Assembly: GCA_025463765.1 (NCBI GenBank)
Contig: JAODBC010000022.1
Coordinates: forward strand, 1-64,000
Source: Subtercola sp.
GTDB taxonomy: Bacteria; Actinomycetota; Actinomycetes; Actinomycetales; Microbacteriaceae
Length of the DNA stretch: 64,000 nucleotides
Direction: 5' to 3'
The translations under genes and the position numbers were made by a program. The notes beneath the pieces are model-generated. The model had not been told where the DNA came from. It worked only from the letters and a program-made list of their open reading frames with translations, and did not search any database. Positions 8,362 to 16,334 of the stretch are shown in pieces (position 1 is the first letter of the stretch; each line of letters starts with the position of its first letter).

Positions 8362-9336
8362 ATGCATTACAGAAAGTTCGGTCGCACCGGTTGGGAGGTC
8401 AGCGAGATCTCGTTCGGCGCCTGGCAGCTCGGCGGCCAATGGGGCACCGTCGACGACGAGGAGTCGATCGGCGCGCTGCTGCAGGCCTACGAACAGGGCA
8501 TCAACTTCGTCGACACCGCGGAGCTCTACGGCGGCGGTCACAGCGAAGAGGTCATTGGCGAATCGCTGCGCCGCTGGAACGGCGACAAGATCTATGTCGC
8601 CACAAAGATTCAGCCGAGCCGCTGGCCAAACCCCGACGACGACGACCCCATCATGCGCGGCCGGTACCCCGAGTGGTATCTGCGTGAGGGGGTCGATCTC
8701 GCGCTGCAGCGCCTCGGCGTCGAACGTCTCGACCTGCTGCAGCTGCACTGCTGGGTGCCCTCGGGCAGCTCAGAGCTCGACTGGCTCGAGACGCTGAACG
8801 CCCTCAAGATCGAGGGCAAAATCGACAAGGTCGGCGTTTCGATTCGCGATTATCGCCCCGACGAAGGCATCGATATCGCGAAACTCGGGTTGATCGACTC
8901 GATTCAGGTCATCTTCAACATGTTCGAGCAGCGCCCGACCGAGGGGCTCTTCGCAGCGGGAGCGAGCACCGACACGGCCTTCATCGATCGAGTCGCCTTC
9001 GACTCCGGCTCGCTGTCGGGGCTCTGGACGCCAGAGACCTACGACTCGTGGGAAGAGGGTTCGCAGCAGAAAGAGATGTTCCGCGGCGACCGTTTCACCG
9101 AGACCTTTCAGCGCGTCGAGGCGCTCAAGGAGCTGGTTTCGCCCTACTACTCGTCGTTGGCCGAGGCGGCGATCAAGTACGTTCTGTCGTCGCCCGAGGT
9201 CTCGACTGTCATCGCCGGCATGAGCAGCAGCCGCAACATCGCCCGCAACGTGGGGTACTCCGACGGCGAGCCGTTTCCCGAAGAACTGCGCGCACAGCTG
9301 GCCGACCACGCCTGGATTCGGAACTACTACAAGTGA
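8362..9336 (+). CDS. Aldo-keto reductase
   Basis: A 324-residue NADPH-dependent (beta/alpha)8 oxidoreductase. The catalytic tetrad is visible: Asp and Tyr in FVDTAELYGGG, Lys in YVATKIQPSR and His in LLQLHCWVPSG. The C-terminal cofactor region IAGMSSSRNIARNVGY is typical. The track ORF begins 54 codons too early inside the previous gene; MHYRKFGRTGWEVSEIS at 8362 is the standard family start and follows GAAAGG. It is the fifth gene of the P450 operon, so it probably interconverts the alcohol or carbonyl made by the P450. It could equally act on an aldehyde from elsewhere. Confidence 0.9.
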   Translation: MHYRKFGRTGWEVSEISFGAWQLGGQWGTVDDEESIGALLQAYEQGINFVDTAELYGGGHSEEVIGESLRRWNGDKIYVATKIQPSRWPNPDDDDPIMRGRYPEWYLREGVDLALQRLGVERLDLLQLHCWVPSGSSELDWLETLNALKIEGKIDKVGVSIRDYRPDEGIDIAKLGLIDSIQVIFNMFEQRPTEGLFAAGASTDTAFIDRVAFDSGSLSGLWTPETYDSWEEGSQQKEMFRGDRFTETFQRVEALKELVSPYYSSLAEAAIKYVLSSPEVSTVIAGMSSSRNIARNVGYSDGEPFPEELRAQLADHAWIRNYYK

Positions 9337-10094
9337 GCCCCATTTCAGAGGCTGTCTCTGTCGCAAAACCGGCAGAGATTCGCGCCGAGCTGCTCAGCCT
9401 CGCTGAGCTCGATGCGGCGATCGCGGCGTCGCCGATCGCCTACCTACCGCTCGGCACACTCGAGTTCCACGGGCCGCACCTGCCGATCGGGCTCGACGCC
9501 CTGAACGCGCAGGCCCTGTGCGAAGCCGCGGCGCGGCTGACCGGCGGAATCGTTCTGCCTGTCGTCTACCAGGGCACGGGGGGCGGCCACGGCGCGTACC
9601 CGTGGACCATCATGATGCCCGGGCCCCAAGCTATCGTGGCGAACCTGGTCGCGACGCTCACTCGCCTCGAAGACTTCGGAGTGCGCACGGCGGTGGTTTT
9701 CACGGGCCACTTCGCTGACGAGCAACTGGCGATGGTCGACGACTTGGCAGCGACCTGGAATGGCTCGGCTTCTGCCCTGAGGGTGGTCGGCACCGGAGTG
9801 AACCGCTGCCCAGACGCCCCTCTGCCGCCCGATCACGCCGGCGCGTTCGAAGCGACGTTGCTGTACGCGACGTCGCCCGAATTGGTGCATCTCGACCGGT
9901 TGCCTGCTCTGCATGCGCACCCCGCCGTCGACCCCGGCGACGACCCCTACGGCACGCACCGGCACGACCCCGGGCATCCGCTCTGGGGAATATTCGGGCC
10001 TGACCCGCGCCCAGCCGACCTCTCGAAAGCGACCGAATTGCTAGCGCATCTGGCCAGCTGGCTCGCGGCATCAGCAGTCGAAAATAACGAATAG
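9333..10094 (+). CDS. Creatininase family amidohydrolase
   Basis: A 253-residue metal-dependent hydrolase of the creatininase/FAPy-deformylase family. Seen: YLPLGTLEFHGPHLPIGLDAL with the Glu and His metal ligands, GTGGGHGAYPWTIM, and VVFTGHFADEQLAMVDDL, followed by HAGAFEATLLYAT. The family cleaves cyclic or formyl amides. The GTG start overlaps the aldo-keto reductase stop by 4 bases (GTGA), making this the last gene of the six-gene operon; the track ORF begins too early. With a P450 and a reductase upstream, the operon may open an oxidised nitrogen heterocycle or lactone, but the substrate cannot be read from sequence. Confidence 0.85.
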   Translation: MSPISEAVSVAKPAEIRAELLSLAELDAAIAASPIAYLPLGTLEFHGPHLPIGLDALNAQALCEAAARLTGGIVLPVVYQGTGGGHGAYPWTIMMPGPQAIVANLVATLTRLEDFGVRTAVVFTGHFADEQLAMVDDLAATWNGSASALRVVGTGVNRCPDAPLPPDHAGAFEATLLYATSPELVHLDRLPALHAHPAVDPGDDPYGTHRHDPGHPLWGIFGPDPRPADLSKATELLAHLASWLAASAVENNE

Positions 10095-10104
10095 GCACTA
10101 CTCG

Positions 10105-10144
10105 TAAGAATGTCTTGACATTCTTATCAAGCCCGTTCTACGAT
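10105..10144 (+). promoter_or_regulatory. Promoter and perfect dyad operator of the inositol importer
   Basis: Bases 10105-10126 form a perfect inverted repeat with 10-base arms (TAAGAATGTC and GACATTCTTA) around TT. The right arm carries a TTGACA -35 box (10115-10120) with TACGAT as -10 (10139-10144), 18 bases apart. A repressor here would block RNA polymerase directly. It is the strongest member of the ATGT-N4-ACAT set. Confidence 0.7.
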
Positions 10145-10231
10145 CAGCACACCCTGGTGTTAGCAACGCAGCTATCCATTCGGTTCGCAACGCAGCTACC
10201 CCGATGACCTAATGAAAGGAGCCCAGGGAAA

Positions 10232-11284
10232 ATGATTCTCTCGAAGCTCATCAAACCCACGGGCACCACCCGCAAACGTCTTCGCGCCGCATTGCTCATC
10301 ACCCCGGCGCTTGCAGCCGTCGCGGTGCTGTCGGCCTGTTCGCCGCAGAACGGCGGCTCGACCTCATCGACCGGAGACGCCAGCGCCTCCAACGTGAACC
10401 TCGTCGTCATCGGCGGCGCCTCTGACGACGTGTTCTTCTCCACCGTGAAGCGCGGCATCGACGACGCAGCCAAGGTGCCAGAAGCATCGGGTGCGAAGGT
10501 CACCTACCTCGCGCTGAAGAACTACGACAACCTCGGGCCGGATGTGGCGCAGCTCATCACCAACGCTCTGGGCATGAAGCCCAGTGCCATCGCCGTTCCC
10601 GACTGGGTTCCGACCGCTGAAGACCCCGCTATTCAATCGGTTATCGCCGCGGGCATTCCGGTTGTCATCTACAACGCCGGAACGTGGGACCAGGCGAGCA
10701 AGCTCGGCGCCACGACCTACATCGGCACGGATGAGTACCTCGCAGGCAAGGCCGCCGGCGAAGCGCTCGGCAAGGCCGGCTCGAAGAACGCTTCGTGTGT
10801 CAACACGGTTCCCGGTTCGACCAACCTCGAAGACCGCTGCTCGGGTGTCAAAGACGGCATCGCCGAAACAGGGGGAACCTCGAGCGAACTCGCGCTTCCC
10901 GCGACGAGCTTCGGCAACGCTACGGCAGTGACCCAGGCCATCAAGTCGAACCTGCAGCAGAACACTTCGATCGACGCCGTCATCACCGTCGGTGGTTCTG
11001 ACTCCGAGGCGGCCTTCGCTGCGCTCACGCAGGCCAACTCGACCGCCAAGTTCATCACCTTCGGCAACTCGACAACGGTGGATGCCCGCATCCAGGCCGG
11101 TACCCAGCTCGCCTTCATCGATCAGCAGCCGTACGCGCAGGGCTTCTACAGCGTCTCCGCCATGTGGCAGTACGTCGCCTACGGTCTTGAACTGCCGACC
11201 AAGCCGATTCTCACCGGCCCGGCCGTCATCACGAAAGACAACGTCGCAGCCGTCATCGCCGGTTCAGCGGCAGGCGTTCGCTAA
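10232..11284 (+). CDS. Sugar/inositol-binding lipoprotein of an ABC importer
   Basis: A 350-residue periplasmic-binding-protein-like lipoprotein. The N-terminus is a signal peptide with lipobox LSACS near residue 32, so the mature protein is anchored to the outer face of the membrane. The rest is a type-1 sugar-binding fold: NLVVIGGASDDVFFSTVKRG, VPDWVPTAEDPAIQSVIAAG, then DAVITVGGSDSEAAF and FIDQQPYAQGFYSV. GAAAGGAG precedes the start. It heads an operon with a permease and an ATPase, next to the iol genes, so myo-inositol is the likely ligand (inferred). A stable hairpin follows the gene, typical where the binding protein must be made in excess. Confidence 0.88.
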   Translation: MILSKLIKPTGTTRKRLRAALLITPALAAVAVLSACSPQNGGSTSSTGDASASNVNLVVIGGASDDVFFSTVKRGIDDAAKVPEASGAKVTYLALKNYDNLGPDVAQLITNALGMKPSAIAVPDWVPTAEDPAIQSVIAAGIPVVIYNAGTWDQASKLGATTYIGTDEYLAGKAAGEALGKAGSKNASCVNTVPGSTNLEDRCSGVKDGIAETGGTSSELALPATSFGNATAVTQAIKSNLQQNTSIDAVITVGGSDSEAAFAALTQANSTAKFITFGNSTTVDARIQAGTQLAFIDQQPYAQGFYSVSAMWQYVAYGLELPTKPILTGPAVITKDNVAAVIAGSAAGVR

Positions 11285-11301
11285 CCACTCGCTCCACACG
11301 G

Positions 11302-11329
11302 GTGCCGGGCCCTCCAGAGGGTCCGGCAC
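11302..11329 (+). terminator. Hairpin after the binding-protein gene
   Basis: A 12-base stem with one mismatch (GTGCCGGGCCCT against AGGGTCCGGCAC) and a CCAG loop, 18 bases after the stop codon. With no T-run it is more likely an attenuator or mRNA stabiliser between the binding protein and the permease than a full terminator. Confidence 0.55.
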
Positions 11330-11395
11330 CATCACCCCCTCTCATCACTAGCTCAATCGGTCGCCCATCGACTTCTCACGTAAGGAACTAGACAC

Positions 11396-12469
11396 ATGGC
11401 AATCGCCGCTACTACGGGGGTGAAGGCAACCAAGCCGGTTGCCGCACCACCTGCTCCCCGCAATCAGACCTCGTTCGGCCGACTCTCGCGCCGACCCGAG
11501 ACGGGCGCGCTCGCCGGAACCGTTCTGGTCTTCGTGATCTTCACGATTCTGGGAGGATCGAACTTCATCTCCATCGGCGGAGTCGCCAGCTGGCTGAACG
11601 TCGCCGCCGAACTCGCCATCATCGCCCTTCCGGTCGGCCTGCTGATGATCGCCGGAGAGCTCGACCTCTCGGTCGGGTCTGTCGTCGCGGCCAGCTCGAT
11701 GACCATGGCGATCGTCTCGGGTACCTATGGCGCCCCGATGATCGTCGGCATTATCGCTGCCCTCGCCGTGGGTGCCGCCGCGGGCTTCATCAACGGCCTG
11801 ATCGTCTCCCGAACCAACGTGCCGTCGTTCGTCGTGACGCTGGGAATGAACTTCGGTCTGGCCGGTATCACCCTCGGTCTCTCACGGTTGATCACCGGTA
11901 CCACGAACGTTCCGCTCGACCCCGGGCCCTTCTTCAAGGGCCTGTTCGGCAGCCTCATCGGCGGCCAATTCGAGGTCGCCATCTTCTGGGCGCTCGGCGT
12001 CGCTCTCGTCATCGCCTGGCTTTTGCAGATGACTCCGTTCGGCAACTGGGTCTTCGCCATCGGCGGTGACAAAGAGAGCGCACGGGCCACGGGCATCCCC
12101 GTCACCCGCGTGAAGATCTCGCTGTTCATGATGAGCGCCCTGGGCGCGGCCCTCGTCGGCATCATCCAGACCTGCCTCTACAACGGCGCGCAGACGTCGA
12201 CGGGCCAGTCGTTCGTGTTCAACTCGATCATTGCGGCCGTCATCGGTGGTGTTCTGCTGACCGGTGGTTACGGCTCGGTGCCGGGCGTCATTCTCGGTAC
12301 CCTGACGTTCGCCATCGTGAGCCAGGGCATCTACACCACCTCGCTCAGTTCCGACTGGGCCAGCTTCATTCTCGGCGCCCTTCTGCTGGCTGCCGTTCTC
12401 ATGAACAACACGTTCCGTAAGCTCGCTCTCTCGAGCGGTGTGCGGGCCCCGAAGATCAAGAAGGCGTGA
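11396..12469 (+). CDS. ABC importer permease, inositol/ribose type
   Basis: A 357-residue integral membrane permease of the RbsC/IatP type with about ten hydrophobic segments. Diagnostic is IAGELDLSVGSVVAASSM around residue 85, followed by VSRTNVPSFVVTLGMNFG and, toward the end, IAAVIGGVLLTGGYGSVPG. It forms the translocation channel for the substrate delivered by the lipoprotein upstream. The stop overlaps the GTG of the ATPase gene (GTGA). The basic N-terminal tail of about 40 residues before the first membrane helix lies in the cytoplasm. Confidence 0.9.
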   Translation: MAIAATTGVKATKPVAAPPAPRNQTSFGRLSRRPETGALAGTVLVFVIFTILGGSNFISIGGVASWLNVAAELAIIALPVGLLMIAGELDLSVGSVVAASSMTMAIVSGTYGAPMIVGIIAALAVGAAAGFINGLIVSRTNVPSFVVTLGMNFGLAGITLGLSRLITGTTNVPLDPGPFFKGLFGSLIGGQFEVAIFWALGVALVIAWLLQMTPFGNWVFAIGGDKESARATGIPVTRVKISLFMMSALGAALVGIIQTCLYNGAQTSTGQSFVFNSIIAAVIGGVLLTGGYGSVPGVILGTLTFAIVSQGIYTTSLSSDWASFILGALLLAAVLMNNTFRKLALSSGVRAPKIKKA

Positions 12470-13266
12470 CGACCATGACCGAACCACTGCTCAAACTAGA
12501 CCACGTCGGCAAAAGCTACGCGGGCACCGACGCCCTCGCCGACATCTCCCTGCAGGTCGAGGCCGGCAAGGTGCTCTGCCTGCTCGGCGACAACGGCGCC
12601 GGCAAGTCGACCCTGATCAAGATTCTCTCGGGTTACCACACTCCGACCACGGGCACGGTCGAGATCGAGGGCAAGCCTGTCGTTTTCAACAGCCCGAGGG
12701 ATGCCAGTGCCAACGGCATCGCGACCGTTCACCAGTACGGCGGAACCTTTCCCCTCATGACCGTCGGCCGCTCGTTCTTCGTGGGCGTCGAGCCGACCAA
12801 GGGCTGGGGCCCGTTCAAGCGATTCGACAAGGCCACGGCCAACGAGATCTCGGTTCGAGAGCTGAAGGGCCTCGGCATCACGCGCATCAACGACGGCAAC
12901 CGCCTCGTCGGCGGCATGTCGGGTGGTGAGCGCCAGTCGCTCGCGATCGCCCGTGCCGTGTACTTCGGTGCCAAGCTGCTCATTCTCGACGAGCCCACTG
13001 CGGCCCTCGGCGTGAAAGAGGCCTCCCATGTGCTGCGCATCATCATGCAGGCTCGTCGCAAGGGCATTGCTGTGGTCTTCGTGACACACAACGTGCTGCA
13101 CGCGATGACGGTCGGCGACAACTTCGCCGTGCTGATTCATGGGCGGCTGGCCGACTCCTTCGCCAAGGGCGAGCGTACTCGCGAACAGATCACCGACCTC
13201 ATGGCTGGTGGCGAGGCGATGGCAGAGCTCGAGGCCGAAATCGCCCAGTACGAACTGGAAGCGTGA
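12466..13266 (+). CDS. ABC importer ATP-binding subunit
   Basis: A 266-residue ATPase with a single nucleotide-binding domain. Walker A is GDNGAGKST near residue 45, the Q-loop region VHQYGGTFPLM, the signature GGMSGGERQ, Walker B LLILDEPTAALG and the H-loop FVTHNV. Many sugar importers of this class use a double-length ATPase; this one has only one domain, so it must act as a dimer. GTG at 12466 overlaps the permease stop; an ATG three codons later is an alternative. It is the third gene of the importer operon. Confidence 0.9.
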   Translation: MTTMTEPLLKLDHVGKSYAGTDALADISLQVEAGKVLCLLGDNGAGKSTLIKILSGYHTPTTGTVEIEGKPVVFNSPRDASANGIATVHQYGGTFPLMTVGRSFFVGVEPTKGWGPFKRFDKATANEISVRELKGLGITRINDGNRLVGGMSGGERQSLAIARAVYFGAKLLILDEPTAALGVKEASHVLRIIMQARRKGIAVVFVTHNVLHAMTVGDNFAVLIHGRLADSFAKGERTREQITDLMAGGEAMAELEAEIAQYELEA

Positions 13267-13272
13267 TCGGCG

Positions 13273-14361
13273 ATGACCGCTTTGTCTCCTGCTCCGACGA
13301 CCGACCCCCTTCGGGTCGCCGCGGAGTCCACGCCGACCGTTCTGTGGAACGACTCGGCCGACCCCGACGAACTCTCGCGGTCGATCGGCTTCGGGGCAGT
13401 CGGCGCCACGTGCAATCCGGTGATCGCGCTCGCGGCCATCCGCGCGCGTCTCGACGTCTGGCGCCCGCGGATCGCAGAACTCGCGGTCGAGCATCCTCGA
13501 GCCGGTGAGTCGGAACTCGGCTGGATGGTCGTGCAGGAGCTCTCGATTCAGGCGGCCGCTCTGCTGTACCCGGCTTTCGTCGCCAGCGGCGGGCGTAACG
13601 GCAGGCTGTCTATTCAGACCGACCCGCGGTTGCACCGCGACGCGGATGCGCTCGTGGAACAGGCTGTGCGCTTCAGCGGTCTGGCCGAGAACATCATCGT
13701 CAAGATTCCGGCCACGGCGGTCGGAATCGTAGCCATCGAAGAGGCGACCTATCGCGGCGTGAGCATCAACGTGACTGTCTCGTTCACGGTGGCGCAAGCC
13801 GTGGCATCGGCCGCAGCCATCGAGCGCGGGCTCGACCGCCGTGCCGCGGACGGTCTGCCCGAGCGCGAGTTCGGCTCGGTCGTCACGATCATGGGCGGGC
13901 GACTCGACGACTGGCTGAAGGCCTACACGCAGAAGCACCGCATTCTCATCGATCCGGGCTACCTGGAGTGGGCGGGCGTGGCTGCGCTCAAGAAGGCGCA
14001 TGCCGTCTTCGTCGAGCGCGGCTACCGATCGCGCATCCTCTCGGCCGCGTTCCGCAACTACATGCAGTGGTCGGAGCTGCAGGGCGGAGACCTGGTGGTC
14101 TCGCCGCCGTTCGACTGGCAGGCCCGCATCAACGAAAACCGTCTTCCGGTAGAGAACCGCATCGATGTGCCTGTCGATCCACGCATCATTCAAACGCTGC
14201 GTGAGAAGGTGCCGGAGTTCTCTCGGGCGTACGACGTCGATGGGCTCACGCCCGCCGAATTCGACACCTTCGGCGCCACTCGCGTGACGCTGCGGCAGTT
14301 TCTCGAAGCCGATGCCCAGCTCGACGCGATCGTGCGCGACATTCTGATTCCCGCACCGTGA
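13273..14361 (+). CDS. Transaldolase family protein
   Basis: A 362-residue (beta/alpha)8 protein of the transaldolase class. The N-terminal GATCNPVIALAA corresponds to the TTNPxI strand, and ENIIVKIPAT places the Schiff-base Lys at residue 144. Further family segments are SINVTVSFTVAQAV, GSVVTIMGGRLDDW and the C-terminal LRQFLEADAQL. Transaldolases move three-carbon units between sugar phosphates. It starts 6 bases after the importer ATPase, so it is co-transcribed. No step of the classical inositol pathway needs a transaldolase; it may handle another sugar taken up by the same importer. Function inferred from family only. Confidence 0.75.
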   Translation: MTALSPAPTTDPLRVAAESTPTVLWNDSADPDELSRSIGFGAVGATCNPVIALAAIRARLDVWRPRIAELAVEHPRAGESELGWMVVQELSIQAAALLYPAFVASGGRNGRLSIQTDPRLHRDADALVEQAVRFSGLAENIIVKIPATAVGIVAIEEATYRGVSINVTVSFTVAQAVASAAAIERGLDRRAADGLPEREFGSVVTIMGGRLDDWLKAYTQKHRILIDPGYLEWAGVAALKKAHAVFVERGYRSRILSAAFRNYMQWSELQGGDLVVSPPFDWQARINENRLPVENRIDVPVDPRIIQTLREKVPEFSRAYDVDGLTPAEFDTFGATRVTLRQFLEADAQLDAIVRDILIPAP

Positions 14362-14368
14362 ACGAGCA

Positions 14369-14400
14369 CGGGCCGTCTCGGTGTTCGCCGTGACGGCCCG
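14369..14400. terminator. Bidirectional hairpin between convergent genes
   Basis: A perfect 9-base stem (CGGGCCGTC and GACGGCCCG, 14-base loop) fills the 40-base gap between the stops of the transaldolase-like gene and the GntR gene. It probably ends both transcripts. Confidence 0.6.
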
Positions 14401-14401
14401 G

Positions 14402-15163
14402 TTACTTTGCGACGAGCGTCGTCTCGAAGCTGTACATGTCGGGGCGGTAGGCGTGATGCCCGAACTCGATCGCTCGACCCGAGCTGTCGAAGGCGACACG
14501 TTCCATGGTGAGAACCGGGCCGCCCTTGTCGATCTCGAGCAGCTCGGTCTCTTCTCGGTTGGCCCGACGGGCGCCGATCTTCTGCTGGGCGATGCGAATG
14601 GTCACTCCGCGGCCGCGCAGAATCTGGTAGAGCCCGCGCTCTTCGAGCTGTTCGGTGGTGATGTCGGAGAACTCCGGCGGCAGGTAGTTCTCGAGCATGG
14701 CGACGGTGACTCCGTCGGTGCTGCGCGTGCGCCGCATGTAGACCACGTCGGAGCCGGGCGTCACGCCGAGGCTGGTCGCGACGGCATCGGTCGCCGGCCT
14801 GATCTCGTGCGCGATCACGCGCGTGCCTGGCTTGTGATGTGCGCTCTGCAGATCTTCGTACAGGCTGGTGAGTTCGACCTGCCGAGTAACGGTGCCTTGC
14901 ACGACCTGGGTTCCGATGCCGCGCCGGCGAACCAGCAGGCCTTTGTCGACGAGCTCTTGAATGGCCCGGCGAACCGTGGGCCGCGACAGGCCGAGGCGCT
15001 GCCCGATGGCGATCTCGTTCTCGAGCCGGGCGCCCGAGGCGATGGCGCCGGAGCGGATGGCCGCTTCGAGTCGGCTCGACACCTGAAAGTAGAGCGGAAT
15101 CGGCCCGTTTCGGTCAAGATCGAGAAAAAGCTCCTCTGGCCAGACCGTCTCATCGCTTGCCAT
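14402..15163 (-). CDS. GntR/UTRA repressor, likely of the inositol regulon
   Basis: A 253-residue HutC-type regulator. The winged helix is seen in PIPLYFQVSSRLEAAIRSG, NEIAIGQRLGLSRPTVRRAI and KGLLVRRRGIGTQVV; the UTRA part has VVYMRRTRSTDGVTVAML, ENYLPPEF and ERVAFDSSGRAIEFGHH. The ATG at 15163 follows AAGGAG by 5 bases, whereas the track start 13 codons upstream has no such site. It is divergent from iolC with a palindrome just before its own start, so autoregulation plus control of the iol operon is the natural reading. GntR-type IolR repressors are known for inositol genes in actinobacteria; the inducer is probably a pathway intermediate. Confidence 0.82.
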   Translation of the reverse strand: MASDETVWPEELFLDLDRNGPIPLYFQVSSRLEAAIRSGAIASGARLENEIAIGQRLGLSRPTVRRAIQELVDKGLLVRRRGIGTQVVQGTVTRQVELTSLYEDLQSAHHKPGTRVIAHEIRPATDAVATSLGVTPGSDVVYMRRTRSTDGVTVAMLENYLPPEFSDITTEQLEERGLYQILRGRGVTIRIAQQKIGARRANREETELLEIDKGGPVLTMERVAFDSSGRAIEFGHHAYRPDMYSFETTLVAK

Positions 15164-15202
15164 GGCATCTCCTTCGATCAGACATTCGTGACTACACGGC
15201 AT

Positions 15203-15216
15203 ATTGTCGGAACAAT
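15203..15216. promoter_or_regulatory. Operator-like palindrome before the GntR repressor gene
   Basis: ATTGT-CGGA-ACAAT has perfect 5-base arms with the 4-base spacing of the other regulon dyads, 40 bases upstream of the repressor start. It suits autoregulation. Confidence 0.5.
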
Positions 15217-15285
15217 GTTACCTACAGCATACTTTGTCGGTCGGTTGGTCGCTCGGTCGGCCGCCCGCGCGAGCAGAGGCGTACG

Positions 15286-15321
15286 TTGACGAAAACCCTT
15301 TATGTGCTATTGTTAAGACAT
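15286..15321 (+). promoter_or_regulatory. iolC promoter with operator over the -10 region
   Basis: TTGACG (15286-15291) and TATTGT (15308-15313) with 16 bases between form a plausible promoter. The dyad TTGT-TAAG-ACAT at 15310-15321 covers the -10 box and the start point, so a bound repressor would block the iol operon. Confidence 0.5.
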
Positions 15322-15376
15322 ACAGACGGCGAGCTGCCGGCATCACCCCTGATTTGAGAGAGTTGTACATCGGAGT

Positions 15377-16333
15377 ATGACGGATACGTCCTTTCCCCTC
15401 GACGTGCTGGCCATTGGCCGGCTCGGTGTCGACATCTACCCGCTTCAAGACGGTGTCGGCCTCGAAGACGTGTCGACCTTCGGAAAATACCTCGGCGGCA
15501 GCGCCGCGAACGTCAGCGTGGCCGCTGCTCGCTACGGGCATCCGACCGCCCTGATCTCGCGAGCCGGTGACGACCCGTTCGGCCGCTACCTGCTTCGTGA
15601 GCTCGAGCGCCTGGGTGTGAGCAACCGTTACTTCACGGTCGACCCCGACCTCAAGACGCCGGTGACGTTTTGCGAGATCTTCCCGCCCGACGACTTTCCC
15701 CTCTACTTCTATCGCGAGCCGAAGGCTCCCGACCTCAACATCGCGCCCGCCGACCTCGACCTCGACGCCGTTCGCGCCGCCCGGGTGTTCTGGCTGACCG
15801 TCACCGGGCTCAGCCAGGAGCCGAGCCGTGCCGCACATCTCGCGGCGCTCGCCGCTCGCGGTCGGGCCGAGCACACGGTTCTCGACCTCGACTACCGCCC
15901 GATGTTCTGGTCGGAACCGGCCGACGCTACGGCACAAGTCGCGCTCGCTCTCGAACACGCCACTGTGGCTGTCGGCAATCGTGAAGAGTGCGAGGTGGCC
16001 GTCGGCGAGACCGAGCCGCTGCGCGCGGCGGATGCCCTGCTCGAGCGCGGCGTCACGCTGGCCATCGTGAAGCAGGGCCCGAAAGGTGTGCTGGCGAAGA
16101 CGGCCGACGAGACGGTCGAGGTACCGCCGTATTTCGTCGATGTCGTCAACGGCCTCGGAGCCGGCGATGCGTTTGGCGGGGCCTTGTGCCACGGCTTGCT
16201 CGAGGGCTGGGATCTGACCCGCATTCTCACGTTCGCCAACGTGGCCGGCGCACTCGTCGCCTCGCGCCGCGAGTGCTCAACGGCAATGCCGACGACGGCA
16301 GAAGTCGACGCCATTCTTCAGAGGGGAGCATAA
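15377..16333 (+). CDS. iolC: 5-dehydro-2-deoxygluconokinase
   Basis: A 318-residue PfkB-family sugar kinase that phosphorylates 2-deoxy-5-keto-gluconate with ATP, the fifth step of inositol breakdown. Seen: DVLAIGRLGVDIYPLQ at the start, the substrate loop YLGGSAANVSVAAARYG, FFYREPKAPDLNI-like family residues (LYFYREPKAPDLNI) and the C-terminal anion hole NGLGAGDAFGGAL with the catalytic Asp near residue 262. It is a stand-alone kinase, without the DUF2090 aldolase domain that is fused to IolC in many proteobacteria. First gene of the iol operon, with the operator-covered promoter upstream; the next gene follows after 1 base. Confidence 0.92.
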   Translation: MTDTSFPLDVLAIGRLGVDIYPLQDGVGLEDVSTFGKYLGGSAANVSVAAARYGHPTALISRAGDDPFGRYLLRELERLGVSNRYFTVDPDLKTPVTFCEIFPPDDFPLYFYREPKAPDLNIAPADLDLDAVRAARVFWLTVTGLSQEPSRAAHLAALAARGRAEHTVLDLDYRPMFWSEPADATAQVALALEHATVAVGNREECEVAVGETEPLRAADALLERGVTLAIVKQGPKGVLAKTADETVEVPPYFVDVVNGLGAGDAFGGALCHGLLEGWDLTRILTFANVAGALVASRRECSTAMPTTAEVDAILQRGA

Positions 16334-16334
16334 A

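Noticed and set aside
12496-14499. 667-codon minus-strand ORF over the ABC ATPase and transaldolase genes
   Set aside because: Shadow frame created by high GC. The plus-strand frames carry Walker motifs and the KIPAT Lys.
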